Below the pieces are notes generated by a model, which saw nothing but the letters and a program-made list of their open reading frames with translations, did not search any database and had not been told where the DNA came from. A program made the translations under genes and the position numbers. Below are positions 10,941-22,280 of a DNA stretch of 64,000 nucleotides, in pieces. The stretch's first letter is position 1, and each line of letters opens with the position of its first letter. The DNA lies in assembly GCA_016748015.1 (NCBI GenBank), contig JAAOMT010000299.1:223018-287017 (forward strand), given 5' to 3'. The stretch comes from Geosiphon pyriformis (lineage: Eukaryota > Glomeromycota > Glomeromycetes > Archaeosporales > Geosiphonaceae).

Positions 10941-11984
10941 ATGGAGGCAAGAACAGGTCGTGATAAGCAAGTTTATAAGAAGGGAAACATACGCCAGGTT
11001 GAGAATGATCTCTTTGTCTTGAGCACGCGACTCTATAACTTACTCTTTTACTTATTTCACTTCTACATCTATATTTTCCTTTGCCCTTTACTTGTAAAAG
11101 GTAGTTGGTTGCGTACCAATTAACAGAGAAACTGGCAAAATACTCCTTATAACTCGACGGAAGGAAGGTGGCTGGGTCCTGGTAACTAATACTTTGTAGC
11201 TCTAGGTTTTTTATTTTTCTAAAATTAGCTTTCTTTTAAAGCCCAAAGGTGGGTGGGAAAATGATGAATCACAGCAAGAAGCAGCGGCGAGAGAGACATA
11301 TGAAGAAGGTAATTTAGTGAATGTTTTTTTTTATATGGTCTTGATTAACTCATTCCTCTTAATAAAAGCTGGTGCCAAAGGGCGAATAACGCGTCACCTT
11401 GGTGTATGGGATCATCATATATTAAATAAATCCACCGGACTTCCGAAAGCTATGTTCAGCTTCTTTGAAATGGAAGTAGAACAGTTAGAGGAAATGTGGC
11501 CGGAAATGGAGGAGAGAGATAGGCAATGGGTTTGAATATACTTTCTCTTTAAATAAGATTTTCATTAGTTTTCCTTGTTCTAGCTTCTAATCATTCCTTA
11601 CTCCATAAAATCTCCGCAGTTTAATTATGATGAGGCAGGAAAGATGCTAATCAAGCCATTCATGCGTGAAGTAATCCAAAATTGCTCGTTAGGTCCTCAT
11701 TCATATCGATCTGAGGTTGCTATTATTTGATATGTGATTATCATTTTTATCGACTTAAGGTATTAACACTTAATATTTCTATTGATATATTGTAGAAATC
11801 ATCATCGGATCATTTCTTAGAGTCATCCGAAAAGGAACCTAAGGATACTTGGATATGGCAGTTCTCTGTTGTAATTGTTGTATTTGCATTTTTTGTATGG
11901 CTATTATCAACGAGATATCAGGATGTGGGCTCCGATCGAATAGGTAAAATAGTCCCCTTTTTTTCCTTTGCCGATGAACATTAA
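10941..11984 (+). CDS. Diphosphoinositol-polyphosphate (Aps1/DIPP-type) Nudix hydrolase with C-terminal TM anchor
   Basis: Six exons: 10941-10997, 11101-11181, 11242-11308, 11369-11529, 11620-11715, 11796-11984; 651 nt, 216 aa. After splicing the Nudix box is complete at residues about 49-71: GGWENDE, seven residues, then RETYEEAGA (G-x5-E-x7-REUxEExGU). The preceding CVPINRETGKILLITRRKEG and following GVWDHH fit the DIPP subfamily, which hydrolyses pyrophosphates of inositol polyphosphates and diadenosine polyphosphates. The last exon adds an acidic/Ser-rich linker and about 20 hydrophobic residues (174-194, within WIWQFSVVIVVFAFFVWLLS), a predicted tail anchor not usual in this family. An alternative end would splice at 11943. 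Divergent from the LACTB2-like gene. Confidence 0.9.
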
Positions 11985-13984
11985 TGGGTGGAAACTTTAA
12001 AAAAACAATTCAGAAAGGAAGATATTATAACAGCCTTTAGCATGGATCTTCCTAATTCAATTAATATAATGATGAACCAGTAGTTACTTTCATTTGATTC
12101 CATTGAGTATATTTCAAAGTTGACAATTTAAACTTTTTATTTTAATAGATTAAACTATTTAATTAATTTTTAATTGGGTACAGAAGTTTTCATGTGTATT
12201 AAAGTTCACGACATTGAGAAAACAATGATTTGTTTGACTGTTTAATCACTTATCAACACCATTTGTACATTTAAAATAATTTAATTCACAATTTCAATCA
12301 GTTTTTTATTTATAAATTCAATTCAATTCAATTTAAATTATAAAAAATATTAATATTAATTTATTTTAAATTTAAAATAACCACAATTAAAGCAAAAAAT
12401 AAAAAAAAAGCAATTTTTGTTTTTTCTTTTATTTTTATTAGTAATATTACTCAAAAAGTTTTTTTTAAATATAAAAGCATTCTTTCTAAGTAATAAAGAA
12501 ATAAAGTTTTTAATTATGAAAAAACCATATTTTTTTTAAAAAAATAATCTATCAAAAATATTAAATTTTAATTAATTATTGCCAATTATAAAAACAAAAC
12601 AAGTTATGTTTTTATATATAACTTTAACCAATTATATTATTAAATTATAAATATTAAACTAATAAAATAAACATTAAAACATTTTATTTTTCTTTTTAAT
12701 AATATTTAAAAAATAATTATTAATTATAAAAGATTTTTTAAATAAATAATTTTTGTTTTAATGTCTAATATTTTTGTAAAAATTAAAATAACTTATATTA
12801 AAATTGTATTTTGATTTATATTAATATTGATTAATATAAAATTGATTATTAAAAATAAAAATAAATTTTTTGTATAGAATTTATATTTTAGTTTTTTAAT
12901 TATTATTATTATTATTAAATTTACTATAAAATTTTGTGGTTTTTATTTTTATTTTATTTATTTATTTTTTATTTATTTAACAAATAAAATCCAAATATTA
13001 TCTATTATAATATAGCAATAAATATTTTAAAATAAACATAATTTATATAAAAATTATATATAACTAGTTTTTAAATTAACTAAAATTATATTGTGTTTTT
13101 ATAATTACAAAAATACTTTTATTTAAATTTAAAAAAATAAATATTTTTTTAAAACCAAAAACAATCAATAAATCTTTTTAAATACTTAATAATTAAGGAA
13201 TATTTTTTAATAAAAAGCTAATAAAATTATTTATAATATTATTAATTAACAAATTATATTTTTTTAAATTAAATTTAAGTTTAATATATAATAATTATAT
13301 ATATTTTTAGTTAACAAAAACTAAATTTTGAAATATTAATATATGTATTTTTAATATTACCAAAAAATTTCAAAGTTTTTTTATATTAATTTTTAAAAAT
13401 TAAGTCTTTATAAAGAATTATATAAAGTCAATTATTATTAATAAAATTATACAAAAACTGTAAAATTATAAAAAAACTAATAAAAACACTAAATAATATT
13501 CTTTAATAATTAAAATATTTAAGAATAATAATATATTTAATATTATAAATGTTTTTACAAAAAAATACATAATTTAAAATTTTTATTTTATTATATCAAA
13601 TATATTTAATACTTAAATATAACAAATTATATAAAAAATTACAAACAATAATTAATAATCTTTTATAATAATATATATATACAAATTAGTAAAAATTCTG
13701 CTAATATATTTATCTAATATGTTTTTTTATATATTTAATAAATACAATTCAATTATTATTTAATACAATATAATTACTCTGAGTTTTAAATTAGATATAA
13801 TTTACATTTTTTATATATGATTAGCTATTTAGCCAACTCAAATTATATTATATAATTATAATAATATTCAATATTTTATTTACACTAGTAAAAAACTTAT
13901 AATAAATTCGATGCTTAAAACAAATTACAAGATTTATTTTTATATTAAACAAAAAGCTATTTTTTTAAAAAATAATTGAAAATC
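11985..13984. other. AT-rich non-coding spacer
   Basis: The first about 300 bp is the Nudix gene 3' flank. From about 12290 the sequence is nearly pure A/T with many TTTAAA, ATTAAT and homopolymer runs and no ORF worth reporting. It ends where the 5' region of LINE-1 begins. Confidence 0.75.
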
Positions 13985-15798
13985 TTCAAAATATTAACCA
14001 AAAAAAAAAACTTCTTTCTCCTTTATGTCCTAAATTCCTGAAATAGTGCATTTTTTGAAGAAGTTTTTGTTTTTTATATCTGTTCTTATCTTTTATTTTT
14101 GCTTGGTTTTCACAATTTTTCAACTCACTAATCCTTTCATTGTCCCTTTGGCATCTGATGCTATCAATGCTATGTTCATGAAGAAATTGGTCAAAGATGC
14201 CACTATAAGTTCTGTGAGTAGTAGTTTAAGGCAAAAATCAAAGATTTCACTTGGAAAAGTTAAACACTTGGGTAACAAAGCTGATTTGTTTTTCAAATTA
14301 CCTGCAAGCAATTCTAATCAGTATAAGAACATAGATATCTCTTCTAATGAAAAGTTAGGGCACAAGATAGGCAAAAACTTGGGCTACAGTGCTGACAGCA
14401 AGAGTGATAAGCCGCTGGACTCTTGTACTAACATCCCAAAGGCTAAATGCTTCAACTTTGGTACAGTAAAGACTTCACTTTTAGGTTTCTGTGATTTTGG
14501 CTCTACCGTTGATGATGTTGACATGGACTTGCCTTCCTTTGTTTCTTTGGAATCCTCTCTTTGTCTGGTTGTTTCTGTCAAGGAAAAATTCTGCTTTGAA
14601 CTAATCAAATCTTTTGCACTTAACATTGGTTTGTTGGCTGTTTCTGGAAGTACTCTATGTAATAAACTCAAAAGTGTTAAAAAGCTATTCTACAAAATTG
14701 ATGGTTTTGGGAATGTGTTAACTCCATCGAAATTTCCAGGCATTGTTAAAGCATCTTTTATATCTGAATCCAGTTTTGCTTTGGCTAAACAATTGGCTGT
14801 GTCTGAGAATCTTGTTGTTAATGCTGATCTAAAGAAGATCAGCATATGATCAGATCAAAAAATTATTATCAAAGAGATTTCAGTTGATCTGCCCAAATTG
14901 GCAATTGAATCAGTTTTGGTCAAGTATGAGAAAATTTTTTCAATCAAGATGCAGCTGATTGGTCTCTGGCAGAAAGCGCTGGTAGAGTTTAAAAGTTCTT
15001 AGGTCATTGACCTGGTTGCATCTAAATGGTCAATCTTGCTGGGTAAGAACTTGGCATGTGTTGTTAAAGCCAATGCTAACAAACAAATGTGAGATTTAAG
15101 AGACAGCTATCACACTTTCCTATATACTCTGCTAATGAACATAACTGCCCACAATCTTTCAAATCTGGTCCAGTCATATGGTGAGAAGACTTGCTATATT
15201 TCTAGGAACTTGGTATCTTATGTATGAGCCCACTGTGCTGTCATATGTTTTGATTTTGAAAATACCAAAGAGACTGCCATTTGCTCTACACCAGTGTTTA
15301 AGGGTGTCAACCTCATCTGGGCTGGTTTGTCTTCTTCTAAGTGTGCCACATGTGGTAATTTTGGTTACTTTTTCTCTGGATGTGGCAGTGGTAAGAAAAA
15401 CTTTGAGCAGAGTTTCAAAAAAAAATTTCTTTGTTCCAATTCAGATAAAAGACACCTTGTGTTCATCTATACCAAAAAGCAAGCTCCTATGTTTTGTCCA
15501 ATCTCCTTTGGTAGTGTGACTTGGGCTTCTGTGATAAGCAGCTCCTCTAAAAATTTATTTTTTACACCATTTGTTGAGATCAATTCGGGCATGAGATCGG
15601 TCAATGGTTCGACATCTGTGGTTATAATTCTGGCTTTGTGTGTTAGTGTCTTCAAGCATTTGCTTGAAAATGTTTTTGACCAGATGGTTGACATTTTACA
15701 TAAGCTGGACAGGTTGTTGGTTGTTTCATCAGTGAGTTTTCCTGTTTTGCCCACTCTTGAACACAATCCAGTGCTGAACATGACTGTTGATGCTCTGT
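13985..15798 (+). mobile_element. LINE-1, 5' portion (split by Gypsy A)
   Basis: 5' region and most of ORF1 of an APE-type LINE. It continues at 35220, on the far side of the 19.4-kb Gypsy nest, in the same frame once a 4-bp target duplication is allowed for (CTGT 15795-15798, CCAT 35220-35223). The 5' boundary is placed where AT-rich filler gives way to coding-like sequence and is approximate. Confidence 0.85.
14046..15798 (+). pseudogene. LINE-1 ORF1 (RRM-like + CCHC), decayed and interrupted
   Basis: One frame throughout with stops at 14847 (TGA), about 15000 (TAG) and others, no frameshift. It aligns in order with ORF1 of the LINEs at 41.4 and 58.5 kb: a variable N-terminus, KFPGIVKASF, an RRM-like segment (IIIKEIS ... 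LIGLWQKALVEF), and a zinc knuckle C-A-T-C-x4-Y-x4-C at about 15340-15380, where the His codon has become TAT. The last part, with a coiled-coil-like KVSGLETNLRVLENSVKAI, lies at 35224-35423. Role: RNA-binding component of the LINE RNP (family knowledge). Confidence 0.8.
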
Positions 15799-16674
15799 TG
15801 TTATGAAATGGTTTTCTTAGTATATTTAATTACTGATATTCTATCTTAATTGCAATCAGTCTCTTGTGAGTTCCTCAATTCTATTTGTGTAATAATATCA
15901 CTGTTATACTGAAGGCTTTCTCTTTAATGTCACAATGTAAGTTATTTCTTAATTTCTAATTGTTATGTGTGTTTATGTACTCTTTTTCAAAGGCTGAACT
16001 GAAATCTACCCACTGTCTGGGGTCTTTTTTGAGGCTATCTTTGCAATTGTCTAATGTGTTTCTCTAATCTAAAAACACGGAATGTTAATGGCCTTTAGCA
16101 CTTTTCTTAATTCTCACAATAAAACTTTTATCAATTAGTAACAACATGAATAATTTTGATCAGGGATTATTCTTCCAAGGAATTCAACTGATAAATGATA
16201 GTTTCATTCAATAATTAACACAAGTAAGTTTCTTATTACTTTGGGGTTGTGATAATTCAGTTTTAAATATTCTTTTTCATTTCTTTTTGATTTAAAGGTT
16301 TTTTGGAATATTTAATTTAAAAGTACAATTTAAAGTAGAGTTTGTTAAATAAATTGGATCTATTGCTTAATAAGTTATAATTTTTTTATTACTTGATTGA
16401 CTTTTCTCAATATTAAAGCTACTAAATATATACATATTTGTGGTTCTATGAAAAAACACATTGTAATACTTTCTTTTTGATATTTTAACCTAGTGTTTGC
16501 TGCTATCACTAGTTGGTGTTAGCTGCTATTATGAACTGGTGCTTGTCACTATTGCAAGATAATGTTTGCTATTATGTTAATCATTATCTTTCTAAGATTA
16601 TTACTGCATTATATTATGATTGAATAGTTTATATTATTTTTATAATTCTTTTGCTAAATTCTTAAACCATAACA
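15799..16674 (-). repeat. Gypsy A 3' LTR (left in the window)
   Basis: Starts TGTTATG and ends CATAACA on the plus strand. Same length, 876 bp, as the partner at 34344-35219, and it aligns along its full length with scattered transitions. It holds a four-unit 23-bp tandem repeat at 16492-16583. Confidence 0.9.
16492..16583 (-). repeat. 23-bp x 4 tandem repeat in Gypsy A LTR (left copy)
   Basis: Units at 16492, 16515, 16538 and 16561, each starting like GGTGTTTGCT on the plus strand. In element orientation the array lies in U3, about 60 bp upstream of a TATATATT-like box (16425-16432 complement). Confidence 0.75.
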
Positions 16675-16677
16675 TTA

Positions 16678-16687
16678 TTCCCTCCTT
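16678..16687 (-). promoter_or_regulatory. Polypurine tract of Gypsy A
   Basis: On the reverse strand AAAGGAGGGAATAA directly precedes the TGTTATG end of the 3' LTR, the expected plus-strand primer site. Confidence 0.6.
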
Positions 16688-17356
16688 TCAAGATTGAGCT
16701 CCGTCGAAATCAAAATTAATTTCTTTATTAAATTCTAAGTTACTATAGTGGTTCAATACTGTGTTATTAATTTGTTGTTGTAATTCTTGAAATTGTAAGT
16801 TGGTAAATCGTCTAATACTGTTGGTTGTTATTATGTTCATGGTTGGGTCCAACAATAGTTTGTGACAGTTTTCAAATGCTTTGAAAATTCTGTAAACTGT
16901 TTTTAAATGGAATGTAGTGTTGGTTTTTCCAATAAAAGGTTCTAATAGTTGGATTGTTGTTTTGTCAAACACTCTAGTTGAGTCTTTTGAGTATAATGTT
17001 TGTATGTTTAAGTGCTTTTCTAGTTGATAATAACAGTAGTTAATTGGAAATTTTGTTTTCAAGTTGTTAAATGTGTCTGGTGTTAATTCACTTATTTCTA
17101 TTTCTTCCATTATTAATGTATTGCCTAATGCTATCTCTAATTTTTTAATAACTTTGCTGATAAATTTGTTGTTATATTTGGTAATATTATATAATTCAAA
17201 ATTATGTTCTTTTCTTGTTTTTGGATTTTCTATTGTTCTTTTTATGTATGTTATTTTAGAGCTATTAACTGTGATTTTCAGATCGGATTTTAATTGTTGT
17301 AAGCTTTCAACTAATTATTGAGTTATATTGTTGATGTTTTCTGGAATAAGTATCAT
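16688..17356 (-). pseudogene. 3' accessory ORF of Gypsy family A
   Basis: A 222-codon frame from ATG (17356-17354) to TGA (16690-16688), followed at once by the polypurine tract and LTR. One in-frame TAA follows codon 13; the last 140 residues are open. It resembles the family-B accessory ORF: IPENIN followed by a KITV segment early on (B: IP, a stop, NIQ, then SITV), and near the C-terminus FTNLQFQELQQQI against LTELKFQQFSDQI. Same place in both elements, similar length (222 and 239 aa), Gln/Asn/Leu-rich and mostly helical-looking. No membrane segment, so not env-like. Function unknown. Confidence 0.75.
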
Positions 17357-17439
17357 TGTTTTAATTTTGACTGCTATTTTGAAATCTTTTGCATGTGTTT
17401 TTATGGTTGTTAAATCATTTTTGCTGTAATCTAAGATTA

Positions 17440-18828
17440 ATTATCTTTTTTTAAATAATGTTCAATTAAAACTATTGGTTCTAAATCTTGTGGAATTTGT
17501 TCTAATAGAATTAAAGGTAATTGTGTTCCAATTCTGAGTGTCTTTGTTGTTATTATTAGTTTACTGTAATAAAATTTCAGCCAGTTATCATGTGCTGCTT
17601 TTCTTAATATTTTATCATCTAGTCTTAGCTTGTATGCTTTATTTTCAAGTATTTCATGAATATAAAATGGTCCATTCCACTTGTGATCAAATTTTCCACT
17701 TTATTGTTTTTCCATTTTTGTATGATGCAACAATACTTTATCTTCAATTTTGTAGCTAATTATATTATCTGGTAACTAGTTATCATGTCTTACTTTTTGT
17801 TGTTTTTGTAATTGTTCAATATTTTGTGCTGCTTTTCTTCTTTTGTTTTCTAAAGTTTCCATTAATTCATATGTTCTTTTAAGTAGTGTTTTCTAGAATG
17901 TTGCTTCAGTAATAGTGTCACTTAGATAAGTTGGGATAGTAAGTTCAACTGGTAATGTGGCTTTTTTTCCATAAACTAGTTCAAATGGTGTAAATTGTAT
18001 AGTATCTTGTTTTATTGTTCTATATGCTAATATAAATAAATTCCATTCTTTTTCATGTTTATTACTAATTTTCGCCAGTGATTCACATAATGTGCGATTA
18101 AATCTTTCAACTAATCCATTTGTTTATGAATGGTATAGTAATAACAGTGGTCACTTGATTCCAAATTTTTGGCTAAGTTCTTTTAAGGTGCTGTTTATGA
18201 AATGTGTGTCTTGATCTAATAGCAATTCTTGTAGACATCCATGCTGGCAAATTAAGTCTTCATGTATGAATTGAGCTATGAAAATAGCATCAGCTGTTTT
18301 AATAGCTCTAGCTTCTGGCCATTTGGTAAGATAGTTTACAGCTACTGCAATATAATGATTGTTTCTTGTTGTTATTGGTAAGGGTCTAACTAAATCAATT
18401 CCAATTCTGTCAAATAGCTGTCTGACTTTTATTGGTCTTAATAATTCCATTGTTTTTGCTCCTTTTCTTTGTTGGCATTAGTCATAATTTCTTATGTATT
18501 GGATTATGTCTGAACTTATTTTTGGCCAATAGTAACAGCTAATTACATATTGGATGGTTGCTGTTTTTCCAAAGTGGCCTAAATAAATATCTGAATACAT
18601 GTTAAATAAGATAGTTTCTTTTTTATCTGTGGTTATAACTCTTAATAAATTATTTGGATTTTGTCAATTCCAGTAATAAAGTATGTGATTTTAAATGAAA
18701 TAGTGTTTTGTTAATTTTTGGAGCTTAATTAGCTCTTTTACTAGCATTTCTTTGTCTATTTGTAGTGTTTTCAAGTATTGGCTGAGATTTTTGTAAAAGT
18801 GGTTGTTCATTGTTGTTGTAGTGGGTAG
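17440..18828 (-). pseudogene. Integrase of Gypsy family A
   Basis: Catalytic core visible at 18450-18060 on the reverse strand: RIGIDLVRPL (first Asp), LLLDQDTHF (second Asp), TNGLVERFN (Glu), so the D,D-35-E triad is intact. A GPF/Y-type C-terminal module (KWNGPFYIHEIL) follows near 17690. No chromodomain seen. Stops occur where Trp or Gln is expected: TAG in F-stop-KTL near 17890, TAA in KQ-stop-SGK near 17705, TAA before TNG. The N-terminal HHCC region is decayed. The nested family-B element separates it from RNase H at 28544. Confidence 0.82.
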
Positions 18829-19047
18829 TGTTACCAGACGAAATTAGAGATATCATTTAGCATGAAACTATCTCATAATTCCTATCATTAATTAGCATAT
18901 ATTATTGTTTCAAATTATCACTTATTACATTAGCAAAGAATGTCCGAAATTATCATTTAATTAATAACCCAAATTGTACACAACACAAATGTAACCTAAT
19001 TGCGAGGATCAATCATGCAATACCCTGAACTATGTAACATTCAAAAG

Positions 19048-19157
19048 TTCGCCGAAATTCATAGAAATTTGCCGAAATAATTGATAGTTCACCGAAATAT
19101 CTAATAGTTTGCAGAAATAACTTGTAGTTTGCCAAAATGTATCTTTAGTTCAGTGAA
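19048..19157 (+). promoter_or_regulatory. Six-unit 20-bp array of TTCGCCGAA boxes, 5' LTR
   Basis: Boxes begin at 19048, 19068, 19088, 19108, 19128 and 19149. The first is the intact TTCGCCGAA; the others differ mostly by C-to-T or G-to-A. The near-palindrome and the two-helical-turn spacing suggest a multimeric DNA-binding protein; the factor is unknown. Confidence 0.8.
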
Positions 19158-19209
19158 ATTGTAGAAAATAGCAAAGTTCAAGTTCATATAATAGTGTTAT
19201 GACAAGTTG

Positions 19210-19217
19210 TATAAAAG
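19210..19217 (+). promoter_or_regulatory. TATA box of Gypsy B LTR
   Basis: TATAAAAG, kept in copy B1 (1154-1161) and as TATAAAAA in the 3' LTR (27942). It lies 53 bp after the end of the box array. Confidence 0.7.
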
Positions 19218-19809
19218 AAGAGCTTCTCTCTTCGAGAAAATGTATCTTACTTTAGATTTATCTCTTAAAACCGTTCCTATACACACAAAAAGAAATAAAT
19301 ATCAAATAATTTGAAAAACCAAATTCTTTAATTATTGTACTTGGAAAATCTCCAAAATCCAACTAACATTTTGAAATTGATTAGCTACCAATTTCAGTAA
19401 ACTGTTAGTGACTCTAGACCTGGATAGAAAACGTTTTCCTTGATAAAATTTCTATTTCTTTTTACATTTCTTTTATTTTTTTCTTTTATTATTATAATTA
19501 TTAGGGTAGCCTACAGACGAGATTCCTGTAGAAGAGTTGACTTTCACAGCAAAGTAACTACACACTTTTAGTGAGCTTTCAGACGAGCAATTCTTGAGAA
19601 AGAGTTGACATTTACTACAACGTAACTACATAAAGTAACTGGCAAGGAATTGGCCATTCCACTTATAAGCCCAGCAGTTCAAATTATAGAAGATAATTTG
19701 AAGATAAATTCAGTTACTGGAGGTTCAACCACATCCAGAAAACGTGAATTTACAGCAAATAAGTATTAACAACATTACAAAAAAGAGACCAAAAACCTCC
19801 GGTAACATT

Positions 19810-19825
19810 TGGTGCTCTCTCACAG
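19810..19825 (+). promoter_or_regulatory. Probable primer-binding site of Gypsy B
   Basis: TGGTGCTCTCTCACAG begins two bases after the LTR end; TGG complements the CCA end of a tRNA. The primer tRNA cannot be named from this window. Confidence 0.5.
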
Positions 19826-19855
19826 AAACAACACAACAAAAACAACTTCAAAGTA

Positions 19856-21742
19856 GTGACCACACCAGACACAACAACTCTAGAGTATTACCAATCAATT
19901 TACACCCACTACAAGCAAAGATTCAACATTTCAGACGGAATTGAAGTTGTCAAGAAATCAGTATACCAATACATTGAAAACTGCATCAACAATTATCTTT
20001 TTGGAAATTACAATATCTCAGAAGTTAGAAGCAACCTTTACAATAATTTAGCACACTATTCACAGTTAGGAACTGAAGACCTTAATAGTGAAACACTTGC
20101 CACTTACTTTCACAAACTTAATTTTAATATTATCAAATACTGTGAAGAAACATATCCAGTGCAGTCTTAATACACTATTGATTTTGAATCGAAAACAGAA
20201 ACAAGCAACAAAGGCAAAAACAAATTAAAGCAATATTCAAGAACCATCCCAAATACTCCAACACTACCGAAAACAACTGCCAAACATTTACAAACACCTG
20301 AACAGGGAACCAGTTCAAAACTTCTACTTACTATCACACCTTTTCCAGCTTCACTTGCACAAGTACAAACACCTAATTCACCCTTGAATCAATTTGCAAG
20401 ACCAGAAGATTTTACATCACTCAGAAGTCCCACCAGACAACAAGAACCCCTTCAAACTAGTTCCAATCTCCTTGATTTTTTAGCTGAAAATCAAAGTGAA
20501 CACTCTGAGACAGCAGCAAACGAAGAAAACAACTCTGAAATAACCAAAGAAGAATCAATAGACAGTGAAAACGAAGAAGACAAAATGACAACATACATTG
20601 CAAAAATCCCTAAATTCAATAGAGAAGATATTGAGACCAGTCCCCAAGAATGGCTCGACCAAGTTACTAAAGCTGGAGATGCAAATAGATGAAATGCTGC
20701 CAGAATGTTAAGAACAATACCCTACTTTCTTAAAAGAACAGCAGGAGAATGGTTTGAAAATCTTGCCATCCCATTCAATGATTGGAATGCTTTCAAAGCA
20801 GCCTTTCTTGAACAGTTCACCGACAATAATACCTCCATCACTATTTGCAATTGTTTTCGAAATATCAAACAAGAACCCTCTGAATCCGTTATGACTTATA
20901 TTGGGAAATTCAACAAACTTTTCAGACGGATTCGCCAACTTGAGACAAACAATTATTATTCTGATGCTCAAATCTTGGATCAATTTATCGCTGGTCTAAA
21001 AGATAAATTAATTAAAAAGGTTCACCCACACGCACCAAAAGATTTAAACTCTGCCATACAGCATACAAAAAGATATGAAATGGCCATGGAAGAAGCCAAT
21101 TGTACAAAACTTATAAATTTGGCAATTGGAGAAACCAGCTCAGCAACTGAGGAAAAAATTGACCAACTCACAAAGAAGATCAAAAACTATTTTATCAACC
21201 AATAACAACAACAACCCCAAAGATATCAACCACCCCAAAAACAAAATCAAAATAACTTTGCACTACTTTCTAATAACCAGTCCCAGAATTGCCATTACTG
21301 TGGAATCTCTGGCCACTGGAAAAGAGATTGCAGAAAGCTGCAACGAGACCAACAAAATAGGGGTAATCAACGTTACTCTCCACCACAGCAATCTTATTAT
21401 CAACCATTACCACCAGCTTACTATCCACCAAGACCCCAATACCAAAATAACTATTATCAGCCTGTCCCACAACCAATCCAACAGCAATACCAACAACCAC
21501 CCACCCAACATTATCAAGTATCTGCTCAAAGACTGATTACACAAAATCAATTTACACCACAAAACCAATACCAAGTAAACAACAATAGAATCAGTTCGAA
21601 CAACCAATTGGTTTCCCAAAATACCATTCAAACAAGACCCAACCATTACCACACTCAACCCAGTTATTTAACAATGCTGGAAGAACAGAATTTTTACCAT
21701 ACTGCACTCTCGGAAGGTAGAGCTGCAGCACAACAACAATGA
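19856..21742 (+). pseudogene. Gag of Gypsy family B
   Basis: One frame from ATG 19856 through several in-frame stops (TAA 20168, TGA 20690, TAA 21203, TGA 21740), no frameshift. An N-terminal helical region is followed by an acidic Glu/Ser-rich linker, a retrotransposon-gag domain (about 20590-21110; IPYFLKRTAGEWFENL) and a CCHC zinc knuckle CHYCGISGHWKRDC at 21290-21331, then a Gln/Pro/Tyr-rich tail. The TGA at 20690 stands where gag proteins have Trp. Forms the particle and packages RNA (family knowledge). The frame runs on into protease without a shift, so gag-pro was probably one polyprotein. Confidence 0.85.
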
Positions 21743-22280
21743 AACCCTTCTCATAACCACACCACTATTCCACCAGCCTGAATTGCTGAAAATGCCAATT
21801 TCTCTAATATCTTTCCTTTTGAATTTAAAGCAAATGAATCACTATTCTTACTTAGCAATGCAGTGGCTAATGAGCAAAAAGCCATCACTGCAATGTACAC
21901 AGAAGCTGAAGTAGAAGGAAAGCCAATTCGCTTGATCCTAGACAGTGGATCCACTGGAAGCATTATTACCTACCAGTTAATACAACAGTTGAAAAGAAAT
22001 GTCGACCGACCAGCTCAAACAGTAATCATCACTGCCGATGGCATGAAAAAAACCCCAGTAGGAGAAATTGACAATTTTCCATTCACTCTTGATGGAATCA
22101 CCATTCCAGTCAAAGTTCTTGTAATGGACGCACTCCAGTATCAAGCTCTCGTCGGAAATGATTGGCTTCAAGAAGCCAATGCTAATTTGAATTGGGAAAC
22201 ACAAGAGTTAACAATCTCCTACCAAGGACAACATGCCCAGGTATCTGCCATTTGTGGTACATTTAACAAATGCTCTGAAA
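21743..22280 (+). pseudogene. Aspartic protease of Gypsy family B
   Basis: Same frame as gag. The retropepsin active site LILDSGSTGS has Asp at 21941-21943; TIPVKVLVM and ALVGNDWL fit the later strands and flap/helix region. One TGA at 21779 lies just upstream. The counterpart in family A is at 31578-32252. Processes the Gag-Pol polyprotein. Confidence 0.85.

Larger units (their letters stand above)
18829..19807 (+). repeat. Gypsy B2 5' LTR
   Basis: TGTTACC...GGTAACA. Contains the 20-bp box array (19048-19157), TATAAAAG (19210-19217), a short TTCTC/GAGAA hairpin just downstream, and AATAAA (19294-19299), giving a plausible U3-R-U5 layout. Confidence 0.93.

Noticed and set aside
19048-19157. 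Period-20 boxes as a CRISPR-like array or heat-shock elements
   Set aside because: Repeats are 9 bp and imperfect with no unique spacers, and the TTC/GAA halves are three bases apart, not two as in heat-shock elements.
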